From assembly GCA_023265735.1 (NCBI GenBank), contig JAHFSN010000027.1:1-11176 (forward strand): DNA of 11,176 nt, read 5' to 3'. A program made the position numbers and the translations under genes. Shown piece by piece: positions 1 to 6,848 of this stretch. The DNA comes from Spirochaetaceae bacterium. Lineage in GTDB: Bacteria > Spirochaetota > Spirochaetia > JABEVK01. Every line of letters starts with the position of its first letter. Positions within the stretch are counted from its first letter, which is position 1. A model generated the notes under the pieces. It was given only the letters and a program-made list of their open reading frames with translations, was not told the origin of the DNA and searched no databases.

Positions 1-1081
1 GGAACGTCAGGTTGAAGGTGTTCTTGGGACCCATCCACCCCAGACGGAACCCTTCGGTCTGCCATCGGGCCTCCACCTCCATGGTCGCCTCCTTCCACCG
101 GGCCGTCGTGGTTTGGGTGGGATCGGGATTTCCTGACTCCAGTTGGAAGCTCGCCCCCCAGCGGCCCCTCTCGTAGGGAGCCGTCGCGGCCACCTTCTGG
201 CGGCTGGACCACCCCGGGGGACCAGCGCCCACGCCAGCCAGAAAGGACCACGAGATTCCCACAAGATCCACGGCCCAGGTCCCCAAGGCGGCCCAGCCCT
301 TCTTTTGTCCCCAGGAGACCCGGGCCCCTGTTCCCTGGGACTCCCAGCCGCCCTCGAAGCGCCCCGACGGGTCGCGTTCGGCCCCCTCCCATCCAGCGAG
401 CCAGCCCGACCAGCCGCCCTGGCCCGAGAGGGTCCAGGAGTCGAGGTCGCGCCGAATCCAGGCATCGCGGAACCCCGCCTTCGTCTGAAGGCGCCACGGA
501 CCCGATTCGCCGGAGAGCCGGGCCCGATGTCCCCAGCCCGAGGGTCCGACGGCCGGCACGTACGCCGTTGTCTCCTCCCCGGCCGAGAGTCCCTTAGCCT
601 GGTAGGAAACCCCGAGCCTGGCGCGGTCGTCCCAGGGGGACTCGAGGGGCTGAGGATCCAGAAGCCACGTCCTATCGGCCCCGGCCGCCAGGGTCCAAGG
701 TCCCCAGCCAACCCTTCCCTGGCCGCCTGCCTCCAGGTTGTCCGGTCTCTGGACGCTCCAGACGCCCCAGGAGTCGGTGTTCACTCCCATCCCCCAATGC
801 CCCGACGAGAGGCTGGTCCCCGGCGACCAGGTGCGCCAGCCCTCCCCTCCGGAATACACGACCAGGGGTCCCGTTTGGAACGCTCCCGCCCGGACCCAGG
901 CCGAACTGGCCCCTTGGTCCCTCCACCACCAGCGGCTCTCCCAGGAGGGCGCCGGGGACCACCAGGATCCCAGACCGGTCAATCGGCCCTGGTCGGCCGT
1001 GGCTTCCAGGCCCCCTTTGGGCAGCCCGGCCAGGGGACTTACCAGCACCACAAGGACCACCAAGCCCATGCATTTTCCCAT
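1..1081 (-). CDS. Exported Trp/Gly-rich protein, probable outer-membrane beta-barrel (3' end outside window)
   Basis: This reading frame is open for 360 codons from an ATG at 1081 down to the window edge. Its third codon positions are mostly G or C, as expected for a real gene in GC-rich DNA, unlike the competing open frames on both strands. The first 20 or so residues look like a signal peptide: MGKC, then a hydrophobic run (GLVVLVVLVSPLAG), then a polar region. The rest is rich in Trp and Gly and has short alternating polar/hydrophobic stretches separated by turns (for example WTLAAGADRTWLL and ARLGVSYQAKG), which resembles outer-membrane beta-barrel strands. I recognise no named family. 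There is no good ribosome-binding site upstream of 1081. An internal Met at codon 5 is an alternative start and would leave the signal peptide largely intact. The C-terminus, where a barrel would usually end in an aromatic residue, is not visible. Being exported is better supported than being a barrel. Confidence 0.62.
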   Translation of the reverse strand, partial: MGKCMGLVVLVVLVSPLAGLPKGGLEATADQGRLTGLGSWWSPAPSWESRWWWRDQGASSAWVRAGAFQTGPLVVYSGGEGWRTWSPGTSLSSGHWGMGVNTDSWGVWSVQRPDNLEAGGQGRVGWGPWTLAAGADRTWLLDPQPLESPWDDRARLGVSYQAKGLSAGEETTAYVPAVGPSGWGHRARLSGESGPWRLQTKAGFRDAWIRRDLDSWTLSGQGGWSGWLAGWEGAERDPSGRFEGGWESQGTGARVSWGQKKGWAALGTWAVDLVGISWSFLAGVGAGPPGWSSRQKVAATAPYERGRWGASFQLESGNPDPTQTTTARWKEATMEVEARWQTEGFRLGWMGPKNTFNLTF

Positions 1082-1204
1082 GACCGCATTGACGGCAAAG
1101 GGAGCGAATTCGCTTGCCGATTCATGGGGATGAGGGCCGGCCCCACGTCCCTTTGTCTTGAAGTTTCGGGCGCTTCGTGATTCACTGGACACCGGCCCGG
1201 CTTA

Positions 1205-1230
1205 GGCACCACTCACTTTTGAATGGTGCC
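1205..1230. repeat. Inverted repeat in the leader of acetate kinase
   Basis: GGCACCA at 1205-1211 is repeated inverted as TGGTGCC at 1224-1230 with a 12-nt loop. It lies in the 178-nt gap between the divergent exported-protein gene and ackA, 30 nt before the ackA start. It could be an operator or an mRNA hairpin in the ackA leader. I see no convincing -35/-10 pair in this gap. Confidence 0.35.
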
Positions 1231-1259
1231 CAAACCCGGCCGTCGGAGGTTATTTTTTC

Positions 1260-2588
1260 ATGGTCATTCTTACCCTGAACTGCGGAAGCTCTTCCGTGAA
1301 ATACCAGGTGTACCATTGGGACGAACAGAAGGTCCTGGCGCGGGGACTCGTAGAACGGGTCGGATCGGTCGAAGCCAACCTGGAACACAGCACCCACCAC
1401 GGCGAAACCCTGGAGCTGACCCGGGAGATCCCCGATCATCAGACGGCAATCCAGATGATCCTCGACGCCATCGTCGATACCCGGGTCGGCGTCATCAAAT
1501 CCATCACCGAAGTGGTGGCGGTTGGCCACCGAGTGCTCCACGGCGGTCAGAAGTTCGTGAAATCCATTCAAATCACGCCCGAGACCCTTCAGTCCTTTCG
1601 GGAGATCGTCGACCTGGGCCCCCTCCACATGCCCGCCAATATTTCGGGCATCGAAGCGGCCCAGCGGGTCATGCCGAAGGTGCCCCACGTGGCGGTCATG
1701 GACACCGCCTGGCACCAGACCATGCCGGCCTCCAGCTACATCTATGCCGTACCCTACGATTGGTACAGCTTTTATGGGGTGCGGCGGTACGGCTTCCACG
1801 GGACCAGCTTCCTGTATACGGCCAAGCGGGCCGCCGCCATCCTGAAGAAGAAGCCCACCGAAACCAATCTCATCATCGCCCACATCGGAAACGGCGCCTC
1901 GATGAGCGCCATCCAGGACGGCTGTGCCCTGGACACCTCCATGGGGCTGACTCCCCTGGAGGGCCTGGTCATGGGCACACGGTCCGGCGACATGGACCCG
2001 GCCATCATCGAGTACGTCGGACGCCGCACCGGCATGGGCCCCCAGGAGATCAATTCCGCCTTGAACAAAAAGTCGGGCCTCCTGGGAATCACGGGCAAGT
2101 TCAGCGACCGGCGGGACAACAACAAGGCCGCCGACGAGGGCGAGCCGCGGTCTGTCTTGGCCCGGCAGATCGAGTGCTACCGGATCAAGAAGTACATCGG
2201 TTCGTACATGGCGGCCCTGGGCCGGGTCGACGCCGTCGTGTTCACCGCCGGTGTCGGGGAGATGGCCTGGCAGATCCGTGAACTGGCCCTCCAGGGACTC
2301 GAGAATCTCGGCATCATCCTGGATCCTGACAAGAACAAACTGAGCCGGACCCGGAACGCCGAGACCCGGATCAGCGCCGACCACTCTCCCATCGCCGTCT
2401 ACGTGATTCCCACCGACGAAGAACTCGTGATGACCGAAGACACCTACGCCATCATGAAGGGAACCTACGACATCCACACCAACTTCCGGTACAGCTTCGA
2501 GGACCCGAAGTACGTGAACAAGGAACGGGCCAAGGCGCTGGAGAAAGAACTGGCCAAGAACCCGGCCCTGAAAGGAATCCTTGCGTGA
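1260..2588 (+). CDS. ackA: Acetate kinase
   Basis: This enzyme interconverts acetate plus ATP with acetyl phosphate plus ADP in the cytoplasm. The acetokinase signatures are clear: [10 protein letters not shown] at residues 6-15, GHRVLHGG at 89-96, DTAWHQTMP at 148-156, YGFHGTS at 177-183, HIGNGAS at 208-214, GTRSGDMDP at 239-247 and TDEE at 385-388. The catalytic residues known from the Methanosarcina enzyme (Asn7, Arg91, Asp148, His180, Arg241) fall at the same numbers, with the Glu at 387 or 388. Two features are unusual. The His usual after FHGTS is Phe184, and at 442 residues it is about 40 longer than typical, with a charged Lys/Glu-rich C-terminal tail from about 405. GGAGG at 1245-1249 sets the ATG, 10 nt downstream. 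It overlaps the next gene by 4 nt. No phosphotransacetylase gene is visible nearby. Confidence 0.95.
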   Translation: MVILTLNCGSSSVKYQVYHWDEQKVLARGLVERVGSVEANLEHSTHHGETLELTREIPDHQTAIQMILDAIVDTRVGVIKSITEVVAVGHRVLHGGQKFVKSIQITPETLQSFREIVDLGPLHMPANISGIEAAQRVMPKVPHVAVMDTAWHQTMPASSYIYAVPYDWYSFYGVRRYGFHGTSFLYTAKRAAAILKKKPTETNLIIAHIGNGASMSAIQDGCALDTSMGLTPLEGLVMGTRSGDMDPAIIEYVGRRTGMGPQEINSALNKKSGLLGITGKFSDRRDNNKAADEGEPRSVLARQIECYRIKKYIGSYMAALGRVDAVVFTAGVGEMAWQIRELALQGLENLGIILDPDKNKLSRTRNAETRISADHSPIAVYVIPTDEELVMTEDTYAIMKGTYDIHTNFRYSFEDPKYVNKERAKALEKELAKNPALKGILA

Positions 2589-3568
2589 CTCTCGTCGGGG
2601 TGGGCCACGCCTTGGCCGACGCCTTCGCCTTCGTGGGCGAAGATGTCCCCAAGATCATGGGGCTCCACCCCGGCAGTTTCAACCGGGTTCCTGACTATCG
2701 GATGCGGGCCATCCTGGCCACCCTCAGCCAAAGGACCCTGGTCGCCGGGGGAAGCGCCGCCAACGCCATCAAGCTGGCGGCTCGGCTGGGGGTCGACGCT
2801 CATTTCGTGGGCCAATGCGGACACGACGAAGCGGGGCAGATCTTCGAAAGCGAGCTTCTGGTCGCCGGGGTGAAAGTGAACCTCACCAAGAGCGACGCCC
2901 CCACCGGGATCTGCGTGACCTTCCTGTCGCCCCAGCAGGACCGCACGGTGGCCACGTTCCGGTCGGCCTCGGGCAACCTTCCTTCGGGCCTCCTGGGCGA
3001 CACCCTCCTCCGGGTGGCCGATACCGTGGTCCTGGAGGGCTACCTCCTGGACGAACCGGAGTTCCTGGAAGAACTGCTGTCTCGGTGCAAGGCCCGGGGA
3101 AAGGCCGTGGCCTTCGACACGGGCGACGGGTCCCTGGCCGAGGTCCACAGAGAGGCCCTCCTGAAACACCTCGAAGCCAAGAGGATTCAGTACTTCTTCC
3201 TCCAGGAATCGGAGGCGGCCACCCTGACCGGACAGGACGCCGAGGGGGCCCTCAAGGAACTCTCCCAGTACGTCACCGTTGCCGTTTTGAAGAGGGGAGA
3301 CCGGGGCTACCTCCTCTGGAACCAGAACAAGATCGTCGCCATTCCCTTGGCGGGCTCAGTTTCTATCGACGCCTCAGGGGCCGGCGACGGGTTCGAAGCC
3401 GGGTTCCTTTGGGCTCTGGACCGGGGCTGGACGGTGCCCGACGCGTGCCGGGCCGGCAGCCTCGTGGCCGCCTGCATCGTCCAGCAGCCGGGCACCAAGG
3501 TCGACGAGGCCAGGTGGAGCCGCCTCGTCTCGCAGCTAGGCGAACTCGAGGCCGGCCGGGCACCCTAG
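2585..3568 (+). CDS. PfkB-family kinase, adenosine-kinase-like subgroup
   Basis: This is a ribokinase/PfkB-fold enzyme that transfers phosphate from ATP to a sugar or nucleoside hydroxyl in the cytoplasm. The N-terminal signature is [16 protein letters not shown] at residues 54-69. The C-terminal signature is DASGAGDGF at 262-270, with Asp268 the expected catalytic base and GAG forming the anion hole. The N-terminal part ([10 protein letters not shown], then [10 protein letters not shown]) and the stretch [11 protein letters not shown] resemble the adenosine-kinase-like PfkB subgroup rather than phosphofructokinase, but the substrate cannot be read from sequence. The usual NxxE motif reads QESE at 207-210, with Gln for Asn. 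The start is a GTG at 2585 whose last bases form the ackA stop (GTGA overlap), with AAGGA at 2572-2576 as ribosome-binding site. The two genes are therefore translationally coupled and probably share one mRNA. Length (327 residues) is normal. Confidence 0.88.
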   Translation: MTLVGVGHALADAFAFVGEDVPKIMGLHPGSFNRVPDYRMRAILATLSQRTLVAGGSAANAIKLAARLGVDAHFVGQCGHDEAGQIFESELLVAGVKVNLTKSDAPTGICVTFLSPQQDRTVATFRSASGNLPSGLLGDTLLRVADTVVLEGYLLDEPEFLEELLSRCKARGKAVAFDTGDGSLAEVHREALLKHLEAKRIQYFFLQESEAATLTGQDAEGALKELSQYVTVAVLKRGDRGYLLWNQNKIVAIPLAGSVSIDASGAGDGFEAGFLWALDRGWTVPDACRAGSLVAACIVQQPGTKVDEARWSRLVSQLGELEAGRAP

Positions 3569-3574
3569 GGTGCC
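3559..3574. terminator. Palindrome over the PfkB stop codon, possible weak terminator
   Basis: GGCACCCTAGGGTGCC is a perfect 16-bp palindrome that can fold as a 6-bp stem with a CTAG loop. It contains the stop codon of the PfkB gene (3566-3568) and is followed only by GTTTCT, so it lacks a good U-run. It sits in the 17-nt tail-to-tail junction with the M28 gene, where a terminator would be expected. Confidence 0.3.
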
Positions 3575-3585
3575 GTTTCTGAACC

Positions 3586-4428
3586 TCAAGAGAATTGCTC
3601 GAGTTTTTCGAGGGCCCCCAGAATCAGCGCTTGACTGGCCGCCCACAGGGTCTCGGGCCGGTCCTCCGAAGAATGCATGGGCTGCCACGCCGGGGGCAAG
3701 GTTCCGGCCTCCCCGCCGGCGACCTCCGCAGGCGATTGGCGGATGCTCCGGTAAGCCAGGGCCTGCTTCCGGGGAAGCACGCTCACCTGGGCCGAAGGGA
3801 TACCGGCGAGAAACAGCCCCAGGTCGTCGGAGAAGGGTGTGTTGACTTCGACCGTGTCTCCCGCGCCGCAGCCCGCCAGCCACCGCTTCGCCTTCCATCT
3901 GACCTTGGCGTAGGCGTCGAGCTCGGTAGGAAGCGATTCCCCACGGCTCAGTCTCACCAAATGCTCTCCCAGGTGCCCTAGGACGAGGGTGTCGCCGATG
4001 CCCGTCATATCCAGCACCACGGGAAACAGCCGCGCCACGGGGCCCCAGGACCGCGCCAGGGCGTAGGCCCCTTGCTGGGAGGCACCGGTGCCTGGGGGCA
4101 GCTCTTCGCCATCTGTGAAGATCACCCTCAGGGGGCGCGCCGCCCGCAACACGTACTCCACCAAGGCCAGGACGCTGGCCCCATTGTCATTGGCCCCCGG
4201 GGACGAAGGCACCCGATCATAGTGGGCCAGGAGGATGGTCTCTCCTGGCTGGGGTTTGAACTCCCTGCCGCCTCGAACCTGGATATGCTGAAACGGCCCG
4301 ATGCCGATCCGCTCATGGGGAATCGACAGACCGCGGAGGGTGTCGATGAGCACCGCCCGCCGGTCTTCCCCCGGTGCGCAGAACGTAGAGAACCACCGGG
4401 GATAGGCCAGGGCCGCAGGGACGCGCAT
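3586..4428 (-). CDS. M28-family zinc peptidase-like protein (aminopeptidase or glutaminyl-cyclase-like)
   Basis: This is a predicted two-zinc exopeptidase of the M28 fold. Numbering from a GTG at 4431, candidate metal and catalytic residues are His70 and Asp72 (LLAHYD), Asp82 (GANDNGAS, bridging), Glu109/Glu110 (FTDGEE, catalytic base and ligand), Asp141 (VVLDMTG) and His253 (MHSSED). The stretch SDDLGLFLAGIP at 201-212 matches the family's SDxxxFxxxGIP loop. There is no signal peptide, so a cytoplasmic location is inferred. M28 members include aminopeptidases and glutaminyl cyclases, and the FTDGEE form with a short 280-residue single domain fits either. The ATG at 4428 is preferred over the GTG at 4431 because AGGGAG lies 6 nt before the ATG but only 3 nt before the GTG. 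It is a single gene, convergent with the PfkB operon and divergent from the paralogue operon. Confidence 0.8.
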   Translation of the reverse strand: MRVPAALAYPRWFSTFCAPGEDRRAVLIDTLRGLSIPHERIGIGPFQHIQVRGGREFKPQPGETILLAHYDRVPSSPGANDNGASVLALVEYVLRAARPLRVIFTDGEELPPGTGASQQGAYALARSWGPVARLFPVVLDMTGIGDTLVLGHLGEHLVRLSRGESLPTELDAYAKVRWKAKRWLAGCGAGDTVEVNTPFSDDLGLFLAGIPSAQVSVLPRKQALAYRSIRQSPAEVAGGEAGTLPPAWQPMHSSEDRPETLWAASQALILGALEKLEQFS

Positions 4429-4610
4429 CACAGTCTCCCTTCAAGACACTTCTTGATAGATACCTACCAGAACCCTCCCTTTTCTTCAACCAGAAGTCCA
4501 AAAAATTCATCCAGAAGATTTGACACCGCATTTTCCATCAACGAGACTTTGGATTAAGCCCGTCAAGAGCAAACGGGACACAGTCCGGAAATTCTTATAA
4601 GGAGGAACCT
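4429..4610. promoter_or_regulatory. Divergent intergenic region, likely promoter of the three-paralogue operon
   Basis: This 182-nt AT-richer gap separates the M28 gene from the first paralogue and must hold promoters for both directions. TTGACA at 4520-4525 is a perfect -35 hexamer on the plus strand, but the hexamers 17-18 nt downstream (GAGACT, AGACTT) are poor -10 matches, so the promoter is only tentative. A strong ribosome-binding site, AAGGAGG at 4599-4605, lies 5 nt before the ATG at 4611. I found no tRNA or riboswitch-like fold here. Confidence 0.35.
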
Positions 4611-5309
4611 ATGGATAAGAAGACCGAAAAAGTCGTCGAGGAACAATGGTCGCGTGAATCGATCATGGAGACCGAGATCCAGATTATCGAGAATATGATT
4701 GGTTGTCGCACTGTTGAGGCAGTCGAAGCGTCCATCAGTTACGCGCATTTTCTGCATCTTTCAGGGCTCTCCAACGACAACTATCCGCTTTTTCTCAAAT
4801 TGTTGGAAGTCGAAAACCATTGGGTTATCGACGCTATGCTCGGAAAGAAAGATCCTTTCCTTCTTCTGAGTCCGATTCCCCCCAACAATTACCTCATTAT
4901 GCAGGCCTTTAAGCTGCTCACGAACTGGCACCCGGGCGGGATTTATCCCAAGACCCTGGCCATCGTTCTGGGCGTTCTTCAGGCGGCATATGCGTCTCCC
5001 AAAGACGGCGTCAAGATCTACAAGACCAGCATCAATGACGTCAACAATTTGGCGAAACACCTGAACAAGGAGACGGGCCAAGAGGAAGCGAACAACCGCT
5101 TCATCCTGGAAATCCTGGATCGGTTCGGGTCGATGGCGGGAACGACAGCCGACAACGACATCGAGCAGATGGCGCGGCAGGCGAACAGCATCAGAACCTT
5201 CTTCTTCGATAAGCGCAAGAAGATGGAAGATGTGATTCCTCAGGTCCTTTTGGTCAAGTCCGACTACGTGGCCAAGGAAACCAGTCCCGAACAACTGTAC
5301 TCGGACTAA
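4611..5309 (+). CDS. Uncharacterised helical paralogue family, copy A
   Basis: I do not recognise this 232-residue protein, but three homologues are encoded within 5 kb (5328-6023, 6085-6789 and 8680-9393). It is predicted soluble and mostly alpha-helical, with no signal peptide or membrane segment. Shared landmarks here are IGCR at 30-33 (Cys32), DNYPLFLKL at 56-64, NHWVIDAMLG at 69-78, GIYPKTL at 110-116, SPKDG at 129-133, NNLAKHL at 145-151, ILEILD at 165-170 and VIPQVLL at 208-214. The charged N-terminus and the last 18 residues are not conserved among copies. By hand count about 66 of 119 residues are identical to copy B between Cys32 and Leu151. It opens a plus-strand operon with an excellent AAGGAGG ribosome-binding site; copy B follows after 18 nt. 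Its bases look less GC-rich than the flanking metabolic genes. No enzymatic motif is apparent, so a structural, adaptor or regulatory role is more likely than catalysis. Confidence 0.85.
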   Translation: MDKKTEKVVEEQWSRESIMETEIQIIENMIGCRTVEAVEASISYAHFLHLSGLSNDNYPLFLKLLEVENHWVIDAMLGKKDPFLLLSPIPPNNYLIMQAFKLLTNWHPGGIYPKTLAIVLGVLQAAYASPKDGVKIYKTSINDVNNLAKHLNKETGQEEANNRFILEILDRFGSMAGTTADNDIEQMARQANSIRTFFFDKRKKMEDVIPQVLLVKSDYVAKETSPEQLYSD

Positions 5310-5327
5310 TCAGCAAGGAGGTATGAC

Positions 5328-6023
5328 ATGATTGAACTTTACGAAAAGAAAGAAACCTGGTCCACGGAACAGATTGCTCAAATCGAGTATACGCTGTTGC
5401 GCGGGATTATGGGTTGCCGGACCACCGAAGCGGTCGAAGCCGCCGCGACCTATTCGCGGTTTCTCAACTCCGTCGGGATCACCAACGGCAACTATCCGAT
5501 CTTCCTGAAGGTCCTCACGACCCGGAACCATCACGTGATTGACTCCCTCCTGGGAACCCGTGACCCGTTCCTGTTCATGAGTTCCATCCAGCCCAACTAC
5601 TTCATCGTGGCTACGTGCTTCAGCATCTTGGCCAAGTACCTCAAGGGCGAGATCTATCCCAAGACGCTGGGGATTATCCTGGGCGTGTTCCAGGCGACCT
5701 ACAATTCGCCCCTGGACGGCTACAAGATCTATCCTCCGACCATTGCGGACATCAACAGCCTGGGCAAGCATCTGGTCGAGGAAAAGGGCCAAGACGACCT
5801 CCTCAACCGGAGCATCTTGGATATCCTCGACAAGCTGAGCGAGCTGGAAGGACTGAACGTCGACGAGGATATGGAAGATCTCGCCGTTCACAGCCACAAC
5901 ATCCGCAACTATTTCTTTGATTCGGCCAAGAAACTGGTGGAAGTCATTCCCGATGTTCTGCTCCGCCAGGAACCGAACATGGAACAAGACGTCGAGCCCC
6001 GACAGCAGGCCCCCGTTTCCTGA
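5328..6023 (+). CDS. Uncharacterised helical paralogue family, copy B
   Basis: This 231-residue soluble protein is closest to copy A and has the same landmarks: MGCR at 28-31 (Cys30), GNYPIFLKV at 54-62, NHHVIDSLLG at 67-76, EIYPKTL at 108-114, SPLDG at 127-131, NSLGKHL at 143-149, ILDILD at 163-168 and VIPDVLL at 206-212. Between the ILDILD helix and the VIPDVLL motif lie an acidic linker (residues 173-186) and the NIRNYFFD block shared with copy A. The C-terminal tail is rich in Gln, Glu and Pro and differs in every copy, so it may confer specificity. AAGGAGG at 5315-5321 lies 6 nt before the ATG at 5328. A nearer ATG at 5323 would read only two codons and is not used. It is the second gene of the operon; copy C follows after 61 nt containing a hairpin. 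I cannot assign a function. Confidence 0.85.
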   Translation: MIELYEKKETWSTEQIAQIEYTLLRGIMGCRTTEAVEAAATYSRFLNSVGITNGNYPIFLKVLTTRNHHVIDSLLGTRDPFLFMSSIQPNYFIVATCFSILAKYLKGEIYPKTLGIILGVFQATYNSPLDGYKIYPPTIADINSLGKHLVEEKGQDDLLNRSILDILDKLSELEGLNVDEDMEDLAVHSHNIRNYFFDSAKKLVEVIPDVLLRQEPNMEQDVEPRQQAPVS

Positions 6024-6039
6024 TCTGAGGAACAACAAC

Positions 6040-6067
6040 GCAGGGCCGCCCTCGGAGGCGGTCCTGC
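6040..6067 (+). other. Strong intercistronic RNA hairpin between copies B and C
   Basis: GCAGGGCCGCC (6040-6050) pairs with GGCGGTCCTGC (6057-6067), an 11-bp stem with one G-U pair and a 6-nt loop. It lies in the only sizeable gap of the operon, just before the AGGAG (6074-6078) that serves the next ATG. No U-run follows, so it is not an intrinsic terminator. It could stabilise the upstream mRNA, be a processing site, or lower expression of copy C relative to A and B. Confidence 0.65.
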
Positions 6068-6084
6068 ATGAGTAGGAGAATCCG

Positions 6085-6789
6085 ATGGCTATTCCGAACA
6101 AAGAAAGAGAGCGGATGAAACTCGGCTGGCCTCAAGAGGAAATTGACGCCCTGGAACTCTCGTTCCTGAAGGAGATTTTCTCGTGCCGGGACAAATTGGG
6201 AGTCAGCGCTGCCGTCCGCTATGCCGCCTTTATGGCCAAGAAAGTGGGACTCAACTCTGACAACTACCCGGTGTTCTTTGAGCTGATTGAAACGGGAAAC
6301 CAGTGGGTGGTGAACACTCTCCTTCAGGACCAGCAGCCGGAGGCCTTCTTCAAGCCCGTCCAGCTGAACTCGTTCATGATCGGCGAGGCTCTCCGGATGC
6401 TGACGCAATGGCAAACCGGCGGAGTGCATCCCAAGAGTCTGCAGATCATCTTTGGGATCCTCAAACTGGCCTACGAAAACCCTGTCGAAGGGTATAGGCT
6501 GTATCAGCTCAGCATCCCCGAGGTCAACAACCTGGGAAAGCACCTGGACAAATCCAAGGACCAGAGGGACCCCCTGAACCGGGTGATCCTCTCCATCCTC
6601 GACAAGGTAGCTTCGCTGGTGGAACCGGGCAAGGAAATCAAGGACAAGGCAACCCTCGATGTGGCCACCCAGGCCAACAATATCCGAGGCAAGTTCCTGG
6701 ATCTGGAGAAGACCCTCGACGAAGCGATTCCCGAACTTCTCCTCAAACGAGGAGACTACACCGAGTTCGAGGTCGCCCCCGAGGAGTGA
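6085..6789 (+). CDS. Uncharacterised helical paralogue family, copy C (divergent)
   Basis: This 234-residue third copy is the most divergent. It keeps Cys34 (FSCR), DNYPVFFEL at 59-67, NQWVVNTLL at 72-80, GGVHPKSL at 112-119, NPVEGY at 132-137, NNLGKHL at 148-154, ILSILD at 168-173, NNIRGKFLD at 198-206 and AIPELLL at 214-220. It lacks the LG..DPFL segment seen in A and B, reading LLQDQQPEAFF instead, and has one extra residue between the Cys and NYP. Its N-terminus is more basic and slightly longer, and its tail ends in acidic residues. AGGAG at 6074-6078 is 6 nt before the ATG. It is the last gene of the operon, separated from B by a strong hairpin and closed by the terminator at 6804-6835. 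The family relation is clear from the motif order; the function is unknown. Confidence 0.83.
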   Translation: MAIPNKERERMKLGWPQEEIDALELSFLKEIFSCRDKLGVSAAVRYAAFMAKKVGLNSDNYPVFFELIETGNQWVVNTLLQDQQPEAFFKPVQLNSFMIGEALRMLTQWQTGGVHPKSLQIIFGILKLAYENPVEGYRLYQLSIPEVNNLGKHLDKSKDQRDPLNRVILSILDKVASLVEPGKEIKDKATLDVATQANNIRGKFLDLEKTLDEAIPELLLKRGDYTEFEVAPEE

Positions 6790-6803
6790 CCTCCGCAGCC
6801 CCC

Positions 6804-6835
6804 AAAAAACCTTTCCAGCCGGAAAGGTTTTTTTT
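6804..6835. terminator. Bidirectional intrinsic terminator between convergent operons
   Basis: AACCTTTCC (6808-6816) and GGAAAGGTT (6821-6829) form a 9-bp perfect stem around an AGCC loop, extended by A6 (6804-6809) against a run of eight T (6828-6835). The A-run gives the U-tract for the minus strand and the T-run for the plus strand. It lies 15 nt after copy C and 14 nt after the end of the minus-strand kinase gene, so it can end both operons. Confidence 0.92.
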
Positions 6836-6848
6836 GGCTCGCCTTCTT

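Noticed and set aside
143..1180. A 345-codon open frame on the plus strand (and shorter ones at 7-711 minus, 672-1073 minus and 738-1133 plus)
   Set aside because: Their products are low-complexity Pro/Arg/Gly sequences typical of shadow frames in GC-rich DNA. The minus-strand frame from 1081 to the edge has proper GC3 bias and a signal peptide and occupies the same bases.
1182..2477. A 431-codon minus-strand open frame opposite ackA
   Set aside because: It lies exactly antisense to a clear acetate kinase, and its sequence shows the Gly/Asp/Val-rich pattern of an antisense shadow.
4313..4757. Possible small genes in and around the divergent gap (short frames at 4313-4531 and 4563-4757)
   Set aside because: They cross the starts and regulatory DNA of the flanking genes, lack ribosome-binding sites and have no coherent protein character.
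4611..6789. Tandem repeat or CRISPR-like array suggested by three similar units in a row
   Set aside because: The similarity is at protein level between three complete genes, each with its own start, stop and ribosome-binding site. There are no short identical DNA repeats.
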